Positions 1-12,668 of a stretch of 64,000 nt of DNA are shown here, piece after piece. The DNA is from Rutidosis leptorrhynchoides (lineage: Eukaryota > Streptophyta > Magnoliopsida > Asterales > Asteraceae): positions 292,124,501-292,188,500 of the forward strand of contig NC_092341.1 in the NCBI RefSeq assembly GCF_046630445.1, in the 5' to 3' direction. The notes beneath the pieces were generated by a model that saw only the letters and a list, made by a program, of their open reading frames with translations, did no database searches and was not told where the DNA came from. How positions within the stretch are numbered: the first letter of the stretch is position 1; each line of letters starts with the position of its first letter. The position numbers and the translations under genes were made by a program.

Positions 1-1350
1 AGGAGATTATCCTTTCTGGGAGTCTGATTCATTAGTCTTATCAAGCTAATTTGCACGGCGCCCTCCCCATTTTACGAGACAGATCCTCTCATGGTTAGGA
101 TAAGTCTGACCACATCCTCTCATGGTTAGGATAAGTCTGACCACATGGCGACCCTGTTTGGTGCTGAGGTCCGTGGATTTCCAGCTGATTTTTGAGAAAA
201 CTTTTCAAGGTTTTTCGTAGACTCTACAACTGGTCTGGACGACAACTTCCTGACCTAAATCATGAAGCGCGTTTCTTTTTCTGAAGACTTTACTTCATTT
301 TAATGATGGAATTGATTCATCATGTAGATCCATCTTTTCTTATATTTATATTATAATTTACTGGGTAAAACAAATTTATACAGCCCAAAGCAAAAGTACC
401 TGCAATAAACTTCGCACAAACATGTGATAACAGCTCATATATATTGACAAATCTTCCCACACTTGGCTTTTTTCATGCGTCTTTTTATTTATAATAAATA
501 AATTCAAGCGTTTTAGTTGTTTCTCAATTTATGTCCTTTTTTAAGGTTAACAATGATTTCGGTACCCGCACCTAGTTTTATCGTTCATAAACATATTAAA
601 CAAGATTTGAATTCATTTAGTTAATTTTTTTTTTAAAAATTTTCACAAGATTTAGAAAATAAGCCTAGTGTAAACCCGAGAGAATTTATAACCCCTCCCC
701 ACACTTGAGATCATGCAATACCCTCATTTGCAATGAAATCAGACAAGATAAAATTCATGAGGGCAATTAGAATAGAAAGGGAGTTAAAACCTCTTTAGCT
801 AAAAAGCCGTAACTTGCGAGTTTTCTGTTTAATCCGTTGATGTTGATTTGTTCGTCATCCCAAAATTTCTGTCATCTTTTCATATGTTTTGCCAAAAATT
901 GGTTGCTTTTGCTAAACTAAATTTCAGTCTTTGAAAATGCGTCTTTTACCCTTATTAGTACATAAAATAAACTACAAACATATATACATATTTTTGAAGT
1001 TTGGTATATTACCCCACATTCAAATAATATTTTTGGCATAGTTTAGATCAATAATATTAAAATAATGATAACAAAATTTTTCGCCCCTTCCTTGGGTAAA
1101 GCAATTTCTGTTCTACAACCTAGTTTTCAACTCACGACGAATTTTAGAAATCAATTTTTTAAACTTAATGAAATAAAGTAAATTTTGTTTTTAAATTCAC
1201 ACAAACCTTAAATTTAAAAAGCATATTAAGTTCATACAAAACTAAAAAAAAAATTCAGATTGGAGGGAGAAGACTAGTTCTTTAGTGTCTGCTAGCAAAA
1301 AAGACCAATCGGGCTCCACTCTTGAAATAATTTGAAACATTTTAAGAAGG
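1..1350 (-). other. 3' non-coding region of the Athila-type element
   Basis: No gene is supported here. Positions 965-1350 are clearly homologous to 9275-9890, the matching region of the neighbouring gag-protease element; both share the block around cctagttttcaac and the block around actagttctttagtgtctgc. Positions 540-700 look like a more diverged repeat of the same block (gatttcggtacccgcacctag), so the region may itself be internally duplicated. Several pyrimidine-rich cccacactt motifs recur (about 455, 700 and 9935). Confidence 0.6.
83..144. repeat. Two-copy 31-bp tandem duplication
   Basis: The 31-bp unit starting atcctctcatggttagg occurs twice head to tail at 83-113 and 114-144 with no differences that I can see. 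It lies in the 3' non-coding part of the Athila-type element. The perfect identity suggests a recent replication-slippage event. Confidence 0.9.
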
Positions 1351-1393
1351 CGAGTGGTTAGCTAAAATTACCCTGAATTTATTTGTTCTTAGG

Positions 1394-2500
1394 GTAGAAT
1401 GTGATTTCATCTCTTTCAGTGTTGTTGAACCCTTCATAATAGAATTTAAGTCTATGACCATTCACATTGAAAATACCACCATTTTTGTCATATAATTCTA
1501 CGTATCCAGATGAAAATGCTTGTTTTACTTCATACGGTCCCCTCCATCGGGACTTAAGTTTCCCAGGTGAAAACTTAAAACGTGATTGAAAAACTAGAAC
1601 TTTGTCTCCTGGTTCAAAAGCTTTCTTCTCTTTTAAGCGAGCATCGTGCCATTTCTTAGTTCTCTCTTTGTATGATCTCGAGTTTTCATATGCTTAAAGT
1701 CTTAGCTCATCTAATTCATGCAATTGTAAGAATCGATTTTCTCTGGATTCCACAAGGTCCGTATTACATTCTTTTATTGCCCAGTACGCCTTATGTTCAA
1801 CCTCGACAGGTAGATGACATGCCTTACCATATATTAATCGAAAAGGAGTGGTACCAATAGGCGTTTTAAACGCGGTTCTAAATGCCCACAGTGCATCATC
1901 TAGCTTTTGATGCCAGATTTTTAGATTATTCTTAACTGTTCTTTCTAAAATTCGTTTAAGACCTCAATTTGTGTTTTCAACTTGGTCACTCGTTTGAGGG
2001 TGGTAAGAAGTTGAGAAACGATGATTAACTCCATACTTTTTAAGTACTTTCTCGAGTAATTGATTTGTAAAATGAGTTCCACGATCACTGATTAATGCTT
2101 TTGGAAGCCCGAATCGTGAGAAAAGTTTTTGAGAAAGCTGACAACAACTCGAGCATCGTTAGTAGGTAGAGCTTTTGCTTCAGCCCATTTAGAAACGTAA
2201 TCGACTACTACGAGAATATATTTGCATTTGTTAGAAGCGGGGAATGGACCCATGAAGTCAATACCCTAAATGTCAAATACTTAGCATACTAGGATGCTTT
2301 GTTGTGGCATTTCGTCTCTCTTGGAGATATTTCCGGATCTTTGACAAGCGTCACAGGTTTTCACCATGTTGTAAGAATCTTTGAAAATAGTTGGCCAGTA
2401 AAAACATGAGTCAAAGACCTTCTTAGCTGTATAGCTTGGTCCGAAATGTCCGCCAGCTGATCCTTGATGACAGTGCTCTAGAATTTGTTGAGCTTCTTTA
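1394..2500 (-). pseudogene. Integrase region of the Athila-type element (remnant)
   Basis: The minus-strand translation shows a zinc-binding HHCC region (CDACQRSG) near 2350. It is followed by the catalytic core: GIDFMGPFP near 2250, KWAEAKALP near 2180, SDRGTHF near 2080 and YHPQT near 2010. A C-terminal portion (SRWRGPYEV type) and a terminal stop lie near 1394. The order and motifs match Ty3/gypsy integrases. The frame is interrupted several times, so no functional product is expected. Confidence 0.8.
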
Positions 2501-2739
2501 CCGTATACACATCGACGAATAACCTGATCTGCTCCTATACGAGAGATTAGGGCTTTTCCAAAAGTAAAATTTTAGATTAGAAAAAAATTTCTTCTTTTGT
2601 TGATAAGTTTGATTTTTAACAAGAATTCCTGCGGCTAGATAATTGGCAAAGTCCGCAAACCATGGAATTTCTTCTTCCGTTTTAATTTTCATAAGGAACT
2701 CGTCTGGAAAAGTATCATGAATAACAGATTCGTCGAGTG

Positions 2740-4018
2740 TTTCTAAGTTAGGATTTTCAAGACGGGACAAGTGATCTGTAGCGAGATTTTCAGCACCCTT
2801 TTTATCCTTGATTTCAATGTCGAATTCTTGTAGGAGAAGAATCCAATGAATTAGTCTAGGCTTAGCATCTTGCTTCTTGAATAAGTACTTTAGTGTTGAA
2901 TGATCGGTATAAACAATTGTTTTAGATAACACAAGGTAAGATCTAAACTTATCGAAAGCAAAAACTACTGCAAGAAGCTCCTTCTCAGTAGTTGTGTAAT
3001 TCAACTGAGCTCTTGTAAGCGTTTTACTTGCGTAGTAGATTGGTTGAAATTTGTTATCTTGACATTGGCCTAAAACAGCTCCCAGTGCAAAATCACTAGC
3101 ATCACACATTAGCTCGAAAGGTTTGGACCAGTCGGGTGATACCATAATAGGTGCATTCGTAAGTTTCTCTTTCATAATGGAGAAAGCATTTAGACATTCT
3201 TCGTTGAAATCGAATGTACTGTCTTTCTCAAGAAGTTTAGTCATGGGTCGAGCGATTTTGGAAAAGTCCTTTATGAATCGTCAATAGAATCACGCATGAC
3301 CAAGGAAACTACGAATTCCTTTAACATTGGTTGGAGGAGGAAGTTTTGAAATAACGTCTATCTTAGCTTTGTCTACTTCCATTCCAGCTCGAGAAATCTT
3401 GTGTCCTAAAACAATGCCTTCCTTCACCATGAAGTGGCATTTCTCCCAGTTTAAAACAAGATTTGATTCTTCACAACGAATTAGCATTCGTTTAAGGTTT
3501 GAGAGACATGAGTTGAAGGAGTCCCCAAAAACAGAGAAATTGTCCATAAAGACTTCTATACTTTCTTCAATCATGTCATGAAAAATTGCCATCATACACC
3601 TTTGGAAGGTGCCTGGTGCATTACATAATCCGAATGGCATTCATCGGTACGCAAAAGTACCAAATGGACAAGTAAAAGTGGTCTTGTCTTGGTCTTTTGG
3701 ATCAATTGGAATTTGAAAATAACCTGAGAATCCATCAAGGAAACAGTAGTAATCTTTTCCCGCCAAACGTTATAGCATTTGGTCGATAAATGGTAGCGGG
3801 AAATGATCTTTCCTTGTAGCGTCGTTTAGATGACGATAGTCTATACAGACTCTCCACCCAGTGACTGTTCTTGTAGGAACGAGTTCATTCTTATCATTTA
3901 GAATAACAGTCGTACCCCCTTTCTTGGGTACTACTTGTACAGGACTTACCCACGGGCTATCGGATATAGGGTAAATTAACCCGGCATCAAGTAATTTGAT
4001 AACCTCCTTTTTGACAAC
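2740..4018 (-). pseudogene. RT-RNase H region of the Athila-type element (remnant)
   Basis: From right to left this contains the RT core (MPFGLCNAPGTFQ and the catalytic-loop region near 3540), the connection (LGHKISRAGMEVD) and an RNase H domain. The RNase H shows [40 protein letters not shown] and [10 protein letters not shown]. These are standard Ty3/gypsy pol signatures. The region is broken in several places. Confidence 0.85.
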
Positions 4019-5268
4019 TTATTTCATGTTAGGATTTAACCTCCATTGTCTTTGTACCACGGGTTTAAAATCTTCTTCCATTAGAATTTTGTGAGTACAA
4101 TAAGCAGGGTTAATCCCTGGAATATCAGTTGTTTTCCAAGCAATTGCCTTTTTGTGGGTTTTTAAAATAGACATTAACCTACCCTTTTCGTCATCGGAAA
4201 GTTTTGATGAAATTATTACGGGTAATTGTGACGTTCCTTGGAGATAAGCATACTCCAAATGTTCCGGGAGTTCTTTAAGTTCCAAAGTGGGTGGTTCTTC
4301 CAAGGAAGATTTTATCCGGAACCTATTACCATCGGTAATTTCTTCAAAAGGTTCATCTTCCCCGGGAATTTCTTCTTCTACGTATTCTTCATCAGTGACT
4401 ACCTTTAACAGCTTGTCTAACTCTATATCGACATCAAAATCTTCATCTTCACCCATCGGGGTGAAATATGAGGTGTCGACATTTAATAGTTCTTGTAGTT
4501 CTTCCTCAATACAACAATCAACAATGTCTATTTGGAAACATTCGTCATCTGGAGACATAGGGTGTTTCATAGCCTTATCTATGTTCAATATAATTCTATC
4601 CTCCCCCACACCTAAGCTGAGATTTTTCTCTTTTACGCGCACAATTGCGTCCGCAGTATTTAGAAAGGGACGCCCTAGAATTAGGGGAACCTTACTATCT
4701 TCTTCCATTTCAAGAACAACGAAATCAGCAGGAAATATTAAGTGATTTACTTTAACCGGTAGGTTTTTAGCATTGCCAAAAGGATAGTTGTAAGTTCTAT
4801 CAGCTAATCGTATACACATCCTAGTTGGTTTTAAATCACCTAAGTTCAATTTTAAGTACAGGGAGTGAGGCATAAGGTTAATGCTCGCTCCTAAATCAGC
4901 TAATGCATCGTACATTACTGAATCTCCCATTAGACAAGGAATGATGAAATTCCAGGATCTTCAAGTTTTGGTGGCAAATTTTGCTTTTGCAAAATTGCTG
5001 AGAATTCTTCATTAAGGAATGTGGTTGAAACTTCTGCATATTTTCCTTTGTCTGCTATAAGATCTTTGATAAACCTTCCATAATTCGGCATACCCGCAAG
5101 AACATCTACAAGCGGTACATTTATACAAATTTGCTTAATCATGTCAGCAAACTTGTTGTATTGTGCTTGTAATTTATCTTTCTTCAAACGTTGCGGATAT
5201 GGAATTGGATATTTGTATACCTTCAATGGTGGTTGATTTTGAGTCTTTAGTGCACTTGTGGTTGGCAT
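4019..5268 (-). pseudogene. Aspartic protease and linker region of the Athila-type element
   Basis: It contains the retropepsin-like active-site motif YDALADLGASINLMP near 4890-4930 and the flap/terminal motif VPLILGRPFLNTADA near 4660-4700. A long acidic linker runs towards the RT, ending in RQWRLNPNM, which begins the RT. Upstream sequence KYPIPYPQRLKKDK is typical of the gag-protease linker in Athila elements. The polyprotein frame is not continuous. Confidence 0.85.
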
Positions 5269-6584
5269 ATAGGAGTGAGAGGCTTTGAAATCTCTGGGTT
5301 AATGGTTAACCCAGTTCGCGTAGTGATTGAATTAACTTGTGAAATATTACTTGAATTTTGAGTTTCCTTACCCTTAGGGTTTGGTTGCGTGTTTGATGGT
5401 AAAGTGCCCGATTGCCTTTCAGCAAGTAATTGGGATATTCTTCCCATATCTCTTTCAAGGTTTTGAATTGAAGCTTGATGATTCCTTTGTACTTGCTCGT
5501 TTTCTGTTTGGGATTGATGAAGTTGTCTCTTCACTTGCTCATTCGTTTCTAATTGACTTTTGACAAAATTCATCATAACTTCTTCAAAGTTAGATTTCTT
5601 CTCTACTAGTTGCATGTTATGGTTTTGTTGTTGATATGGTAATTGAGGTAACGGTTGTTGTTGAAAATTTTGTTGAGGTGGAAATGGAGGTTGGTTTCTG
5701 TTGAAAAAGCCAGGTGGTCCATTTCTTTGAAAAGCAAAATTCTTCGAGTTTTGATATCCTGGGTTTGCAGGTTGATAATTAGAATTTCCTCCTTGAAAAT
5801 TTCCTTTTCTTTGATTGGCCATAAAATTAACTTGTGCTACTGAGTTCATTGGCTGATCATTGATATCCTAATCTTTTGTGAAATGTGGTTGTCCACAGAT
5901 TTCACATCCTACTTGTAATGCTAAAACTGTTGAATTTAGTTTCTCTATTTCTCTTCCAAACTTTTTGAATTGATTCGACAGTGAAGCTATGGTTGTGTTG
6001 TTGTCTTCATTTTCTTCAAGGCTTGCCACCGTCCTTCTAGGTAGTTGATCTCTAGATGGTGTCCATTCAAAAGTATGAACTGACATGTCTTCTAACATGT
6101 CATACGCTTGATTTGGTGATTTGTACATAAATACTCCTCCAGCGGAGGAATCTAATATACCACGAGTATGTTCATCAATACCACGATAAAAAGTTTGTAC
6201 TATTTGCCCTTTTTGCAATCCGTGTTGCGGACAATTTTGTAACATTCTTTTTAATCTTTCCCATGCATCATAAAGAGTTTCATCCGACTTTTATTTAAAA
6301 GTGGTGATTTCAGTTCTAAGTCTTTCGGCTTTTGCCGGTGGGAAAAATCGGGTAATGAATTTTTCTCTTAATTCGTTAAAAGTTGTGATAGAATCAGGTT
6401 TTGATGCTTTCAACCATGCTTTTGCGTCTCCGATTAATGAGTACGGAAAAGTTCTTAACCTAAATGCATCTGAAGAAACATCTTTGTTTTTGTACAGTTC
6501 ACATAAATCTTCGAAAGCTTCTAAATGTTCTATCGGATTATTATTAAGTCTTCCGTCGAATTGGTTTTCACGAACCATGTGCAT
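5247..6584 (-). pseudogene. gag region of the Athila-type element (remnant)
   Basis: A retrotransposon gag domain starts near 6584 (NNNPIEHLEAFEDLCELY, FPYSLIGDAKAWL, FITRFFPPAKAERL) and continues through CPQHGLQKGQIVQTFYRGI near 6200. A zinc-knuckle-like segment, CEICGQPHFTKD, lies near 5870. A Gln/Asn/Pro-rich stretch (5580-5800) precedes the protease. Interruptions make it non-functional. Confidence 0.85.
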
Positions 6585-7230
6585 AAACTGCCCCTTGACT
6601 TCCCAGTTTTCAGCCTCAATTTCAGGTCTTCATATAGGTGCAAGTGCGAGAGGGGGAACAGTTTGTCTGGTATTCCACATCAGTAGATCATTTGGATCAG
6701 GTGTTACTTCAACCATTTCTTCTTTAATGACGATGGTTTCAGGTTCAGTTTTGATTTCTGGTTGACCACTAGTGTTTCCTACTTGTTTTTTGATATTTTT
6801 CGGTGTTTTCGGTTGACTAGTACTACCTAATTTTTTTTTGTTTTTCTTGTTTTAATCTTTTGTTCAAGTTTCTTTCAGGTTCTGAATTAAGTGCAACGAG
6901 TTTAGGATTTCCTGAACGGGTCATACAATTGAAAAATTGTATGTAGTCTTGAAGGATTTATTCACTAAGTGTATAAACATTGAACTTTCTTGAAAATGAA
7001 TTTTCACGAAAGGATCGAATAACTAAAAACAATGATAAAAACCTTTAAACAAACAGATTTTCCTTCTGATTTTACCCACGTTTCGAATAGCCAAAAGATG
7101 CAGCAGAGGGGCAGGATTCGTTTGGTCTCAATATAACTGAGTACTGTTTGGCTCCAATAACCCAGTCCACGTACAAATCCAACTATTACTACGAATCAGA
7201 AAAAATATCTATTTATTTAACTACCAACTT

Positions 7231-7248
7231 TCCCCGGCAGTGGCGCCA
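7231..7248 (-). other. Primer-binding site, tRNA-Asp type
   Basis: On the minus strand the sequence reads TGGCGCCACTGCCGGGGA, a few bases inside the LTR end at 7255. This resembles the plant tRNA-Asp 3' end used by Athila and related elements. Confidence 0.75.
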
Positions 7249-7254
7249 AAAAGT

Positions 7255-9273
7255 TGATGTGCTCGATCGTGTCCTTTTATTTTGATCGGATTTAGATTGA
7301 ATTTATTACACGAATTGCTTGTGATTATATGGTGTTCTTATGATTTCGGATTGATTTCACACATATAGGCAACTTTGTCCTATCCGTATAGTAATAGTTT
7401 ATTTGGTAAATCCGGTTCGTTCAACAGGGAGATGGAGTTTTCAAGATTTTTTAATTGCTAAAAGTTAATCTATTTAAAAGGGGGATTTTGGATTAGGGTT
7501 TACTACTTAATTGAACGGAAATTAGATTTAACTAAAACGAAATAACTAAATTAACGACAATAAAAATACAATTTAAACTAATTTAACAAAGTAGAAGAAA
7601 TAAGGTTTTTCATGGAAATATAGCAAAATAGTAAAAAGTAATTAAAGTTTACGATATGGCAATAAGTGAAATTGAAGAGATTTAAAATAAGGTAAAGTAG
7701 TGGCTACTAAAATATGTCCCCTCTGGATTTATGGATTGTTTTTAAGTCCGATTACGATGTTTTAATATATATCCTTATATTTTATCTTTCGATTTATAAA
7801 GATTTAATTAACTAAAACTAAATCTCACTTTCGTTTAGATCTCGTTTTAGCGAATTAAATTATACCCCGACTATTTAAATTGAGATTTAATCCAGTTTTT
7901 ACTTTCGTTAAAACCAAAATTATAACGGTCTTACCCTTTTTATAATTACACGATTATATAAACTGTAATATTACCCAAACCACCGAATCACACTTCTAAA
8001 TTGTTGTCAATAATTTGTCCATATGTTCGTCTAGATCACCGAGGTGTTGAAGCATAATTTATGTAAATTCAATGCACCTTCGCTTATTAATTTTGATAAA
8101 TTATGTGATAGGGGTGAAAATATTAAATTATATAACAATGGGTTGGTGATTAAACTTAATATTAAAAATAGTCAAAGTTACATCATAATATTATAATATG
8201 GTTCAATCCATTTGTCCAGAGGTTCTACATTTTAGTTACCACTATGGATATTTAGTTGGACATTATAACGGCGTAAAAATATAAATTATATAAAGTGGAC
8301 ATGGTAACAATAATAATAATAATAAACGATAACAATAATAAATAATAAATAACGATAATAACGACGATAATAATAAATATTACGATAACAATAAAAATAA
8401 CAACAATAATAATAATAATAATAATAACAATAGAAATAATAACGATAATAACGATACGTGAAAATAAAGTTAGGACGTGGAGACTTACAGCGAGTTGGAA
8501 CGGTAAAAAACGATATTATTAGCATAGTGGTACACGGACAGAACTCTGATTTAAAACCCGTAAATTAAATGTTACAATAACCTTATTATTAAAATAAACT
8601 TAAATTAAAATTATAATTATAAATATAAATATAAGTATACAGAGAAGAAATGAAAATATTGTGTATAAAACTCTCGATCAAACTGCCTTTTTATAGGATT
8701 TTGGCCTGCTACAGTAACCCATGCGATCGCATGGGTTTTATGCCTATTTCCCATGCGATTGCATGGCCGCCAGATCCAGCTCACATATTTTTTGGTTTTC
8801 TTCTTTGTCGACATATTTATATATATATATATAATATATATATATAATTTATATTAATTATATATATATTATATTATATTCTTGTGCATAGTTGACTTGT
8901 AATTTTCGCTCCGTTGTCTCGTACATTTACGCCCGATTTATGTCTCGGTTCCAGTTTCTCGAACGCATTTTCTTATAATTTAATATCGTGTACTTTGCGT
9001 TCCGCGACTTGTACTTTTGTCAATTTTTAGACGTTTTTCTTCGATAAATTAAACCACTTGGAGTGTAACTTGTACGTTTGAGCGTTTTGGACATTTTCAT
9101 CTTTCAAATCTTCGTTTTCATCTTCAAATCTTCATTTTCGAGCGATCTCCGTCTTTCGTCTTCACACTTATTTATTTAAAAGATTACAACTAAAAATAAG
9201 GAAATTACAATTAAAAACATTACATTTTGGAACGATATTGCGACTAAATATATGTTTGTTTTGAGCAATATCA
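7255..9273 (-). repeat. LTR shared by the two tandem Athila-type elements
   Basis: It begins TGAT and ends ATCA on the plus strand, so the ends are 4-bp inverted repeats. It is 2019 bp long and homologous along its length to the 1923-bp LTR at 13567-15489. It acts as the 5' LTR of the element to its left, with a primer site at 7231-7248. It also occupies the 3' LTR position of the element to its right. It contains a (TA)n tract near 8817-8880, AAT-rich microsatellites at 8310-8460, a TATA-like box on the minus strand near 8689-8695, and paired CCATGCGATCGCATGG-type palindromes. Confidence 0.85.
8718..8766 (-). promoter_or_regulatory. Paired CCATGCGATCGCATGG palindromes upstream of a TATA-like box
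   Basis: A perfect 18-bp palindrome (718-735 in this kilobase, cccatgcgatcgcatggg) and a one-mismatch copy at 8751-8766 lie 16 bp apart. In the minus-strand direction they sit about 25-70 bp upstream of TATAAAAA (8689-8695), where promoter elements would be expected in an LTR. A regulatory role is inferred from position and conservation only. Confidence 0.5.
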
Positions 9274-9283
9274 ATAAACTACA

Positions 9284-9401
<118 letters not shown>

Positions 9402-9942
9402 ATAAAACCTTTATTTATTAAAACAATTTAAATGAATAATTTTTTTTTTTTAAAATTTTGTTTCCTTTTACTTTAGGTAGTTTCGGTATGTTTACCTAGT
9501 CCGTCCCTCGACAAAATTTAAAATTTGTCGTTAAAGTGATTGTTTTAAAAGCAAAGATTTTTGGGTTTTTAAATTTTTTGGTATACTTTAGATCAATAAA
9601 ATTAAAAATAATGATAACAAAATTTTTCGCCCCGCCCTCGGGTAAAGCAATTTCGGTTCAACGACCTAGTTTTCAACTTACGACGAATTTTAGAAATCAT
9701 TTTTTAAACTTAATGAAATAAAGTAAATTTTGTTTTTAAATTCGAACAAAACTTAAATTGAAAAAGTGTATTAATTTCATACAAAACCTACAAAACAAAA
9801 ATTCAGAATGGGGGGAGAAAACTAGTTCTTTAGTGTCTGCTAGTTGAAAAGACCAATCGGATTCCATTCTCAGAACTACACGAGAACAGAACGACTAACC
9901 CTAGACAGCATTATTTCTTAGAACATTTGAATCTCCCCACAC

Positions 9943-11133
9943 TTAGGTAGCTGTGGTATCGAAATTGTGGTAAACTTCATCGTCAATTTCTCTTGGACCA
10001 TAATCAACTTGCATATCTGTGACTTTTGCTTTAAGCCATTGGTCAGATTCATGTGTAATATCCACAAATTCAATTAGTTTCGCCTTTTATTTAGGCGAAA
10101 GATTGGATACTAACCGGTTACATAACTTAAAGTTCCCCTTGGTTCTAGCATCGCGAATCCGTTTAATAAGTTTCTTCATTGAACTGTTAATAACGGGATC
10201 ATTTAATTTCGTACCAACAATGGGGTTCTTTGTTATCAAGTCATTATTAGGCGTTACTTCATCTTCCCCATACTTAGGCGTTTTATTACTGTTAAGCACT
10301 ACCGTTGGAGTTGGTAAAACAACATGGTTCTTACCAATCGTTTTTGTTGGTTCAACGGTTTTGGTTGTTGGAGATTTAGACTTTCGACTCACAAAGGTGA
10401 TCGATTTTTCATCATTACTAAGTGTCATTCTACCTTTTCTTACATCAAATAATGCCCCGGTGGACACTAAGAATGGTCGACCTAAAATTAGAGGAATGTT
10501 TGGGTCCTATTTTATGTCAATGACAATAAATTCGACTAGAAAGGTTAAATTACCTACTTGAACGGGTAGGTTGTCAGCAATTCCAACTGGGTGCCTAATA
10601 GTTTGATCAAAGAGTTGAACACTCATTTTCGTTGGACTTAACTCACCTACTCCTAATCTCTTATATAATGAAAGAGGCATAACACTCACACTCGCACCTA
10701 AATCTGCTAGTGCATCATACATGACACAATCACTAAGTAGACAAGGAACAATAAATTCACCTGGATCACCCAACCTGGGTGGAGGTTTTGGTGGAACTAT
10801 CTTCACCGGGTTTACTTTTACGGTTTTTGTTTCTTTTACTTTCTTATTCTTCTTTTTCTTTCCAGAGGTATCACAAACTTTATTACCTATTACTTGCTCA
10901 TACTCAACTCCTTTTCTTGAAAACGGGATGGGTGGTCTGTATGGTGCCACCACTGGCTTTACATACTCGGGTGGTGGTGGTGTTGTAACTTCTTCATTGT
11001 TACTCACATCGAAAACCTTCCCATCTTCTGATGCTGGTTTTTCAGAATTTGTTGAAACCATATTAACATTCTCATTTCGAGGATTTACTTCAGTATTACT
11101 TGGTAGCTTTCCTTGTTCCCTCTCACTCATCAT
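9943..11133 (-). pseudogene. Protease region of the gag-protease element
   Basis: It contains the aspartic protease motif YDALADLGASVSVMP near 10690-10740 and QTIRHPVGIADNLPVQVG near 10570-10620, homologous to the protease at 4600-4930. A Lys/Pro-rich linker (KKKKNKKVKETK, near 10830-10860) precedes it. After the protease a Lys/Thr-rich tail runs to a natural-looking end near 9943 (DEVYHNFDTTAT), with no RT following. Confidence 0.75.
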
Positions 11134-11438
11134 GCTAGCAAGAGTACCTACGTGTTTTTCTAGATTCAGAATGGAAGCTTGTTGAGTTCTTAATGACTGA
11201 TCAAACCTCTCATTTGTTTGGGTTTGAGATGTAATAAATTATGTTTGAGATTCCATTAGCTTTGCCATCATTTCTTCCAGATCTGATCAAACCTCTCATT
11301 TTTCTCTTCGATTTGTTGTGCTGGTTTATACAAGCTAGGTCTTTGTTGATTGAAAGTGTTGTTTTGAGTTGGTTGGTTATTCAGACCTTGTTGGTTATAT
11401 GAGTTATTGTTGGGTCCATTTGGATTGTAAAGAATGTT

Positions 11439-12668
11439 TTAATTTCGATTAAAGTTTGGCCTTGGCGGTTGATAATTATTTTGATAATTATTTCCCAGCC
11501 TTTGGTTCATGTAGGAAACATTCTCACGTTGTTCCATCGTTTGTTCAACATTACAATCTTTCGTTAAGTGTGGTCCACCGCATTGCTCACAACTGATTCG
11601 TATTGCGTGAATATCTTTAGTCATTTTTTTCATTCGTCTCTCGAAAGCATCTATTTTTGCGGAAACGGAATCAAAGTCATGGCTAGAATCGGCTCTAGCC
11701 GCTTTAGATGAACGAAAGATATCTTTTTCTTGGTGCCACTCATGTGAGTGGGAGGCTGTGTTATCAATGATTTTGTGAGCTTCGGTTGCGGTTTTCTTCA
11801 TAATGGAACCACCAGCTGCTATGTCGATGTCTTTTCATGTAGCAATGTCGCATCCTTGGTAGAATATTTGTACTATTTGATAAGTGTCTAAACCATGTTG
11901 CGGACATCCTCTTAACAATTTTTCAAATCTTGTCCACGCCTCATATAGAGTTTCATTTGGCTTTTGCGTGAACGTAACAATTTCTCCTTGAAGTCTCACG
12001 GCTTTAGATGCCGGAAAGAATTGTTTAAGAAATTTCTCAACTAAGACATCCCATGTATCAATCGCCCCTTCAGGTACCGATTCTAACCAATCTTTGGCTT
12101 CTCCTTTTAAAGTCCAGGGAAATAACATGAGATAGATTTGTTCATCCTCCACTTCTCGGATTTTAAATAGAGTACAGATCCTATTAAAGGTTCGAAGATG
12201 TTCGTTTAGATCTTCTTTTGGCGTACCACTATATTGGCATTGATTAGTTACCATGTATAGGATTTGTCCTTTGATTTCATAATCTGGCGCATTAATGTCT
12301 GGCTTAATAATGGTGTGACCTTGGCCAGTGCGTGTGGCTCTCATTCGGTCTTCCATACTTAGAGGTTCCGTTACTTCCATAATTGAAATTGTTGAATATG
12401 AATCACTAGAGTATTATGATTTAACGGTTTGTGGTTCAGGAGTAATGATTAGTGAATCTGGATCTTGGAATTGTCCTTGAATATTCTCCGGGTTCTCAAT
12501 TGTGAAGTCGGGTTCAAAAAATGGATTATCGAAAATTTGAATTGGAGTACTTGTTCGACTAGATGATGATTCTAAAGAAAAATCAACGGCGACAATGTTG
12601 GCTAGATGTCTTGATCGAGTTACAGGTGGTGAACGTATGAAATGTGGTGAACGTTTTGCTCGGTGCAT
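11439..12668 (-). pseudogene. gag region of the gag-protease element
   Basis: A short leader ORF (12414-12668, product starting MHRAKRSPHF) precedes the gag domain at 12380-11835 (YMVTNQCQYSG, LFPWTLKGEAKDWL, KFLKQFFPASKAVRL, CPQHGLDTYQIVQIFYQG). A zinc-knuckle segment CEQCGGPHLTKDC lies near 11560-11600 and an Asn/Pro-rich tail near 11450. It is homologous to the gag at 5247-6584 but clearly diverged from it. Interrupted in a few places. Confidence 0.8.

Larger units (their letters stand above)
1..9273 (-). mobile_element. Athila-type Ty3/gypsy LTR retrotransposon, broken (minus strand)
   Basis: Read on the minus strand from right to left, this holds an LTR (7255-9273), a tRNA-Asp-type primer site, gag, aspartic protease, RT, RNase H and integrase, in the usual Ty3/gypsy order. 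A non-coding 3' region follows and runs to the window edge. The gag text (FFPPAKAERLR, CPQHGLQKGQI) and the protease DLGAS / LILGRPFL motifs are typical of the Athila/Tat clade. The coding region is interrupted in at least half a dozen places, so this is an old, inactive copy. No 3' LTR matching 7255-9273 is visible to the left; it is either outside the window or lost. Confidence 0.85.

Noticed and set aside
83-144. CRISPR-like repeats
   Set aside because: Only two head-to-tail copies without spacers in a plant retroelement; it is a simple tandem duplication.
8286-8525. Tyr-rich ORF in the Athila-type LTR
   Set aside because: It reads the AAT/ACG-rich microsatellite-like stretch of the LTR; no coding signal.
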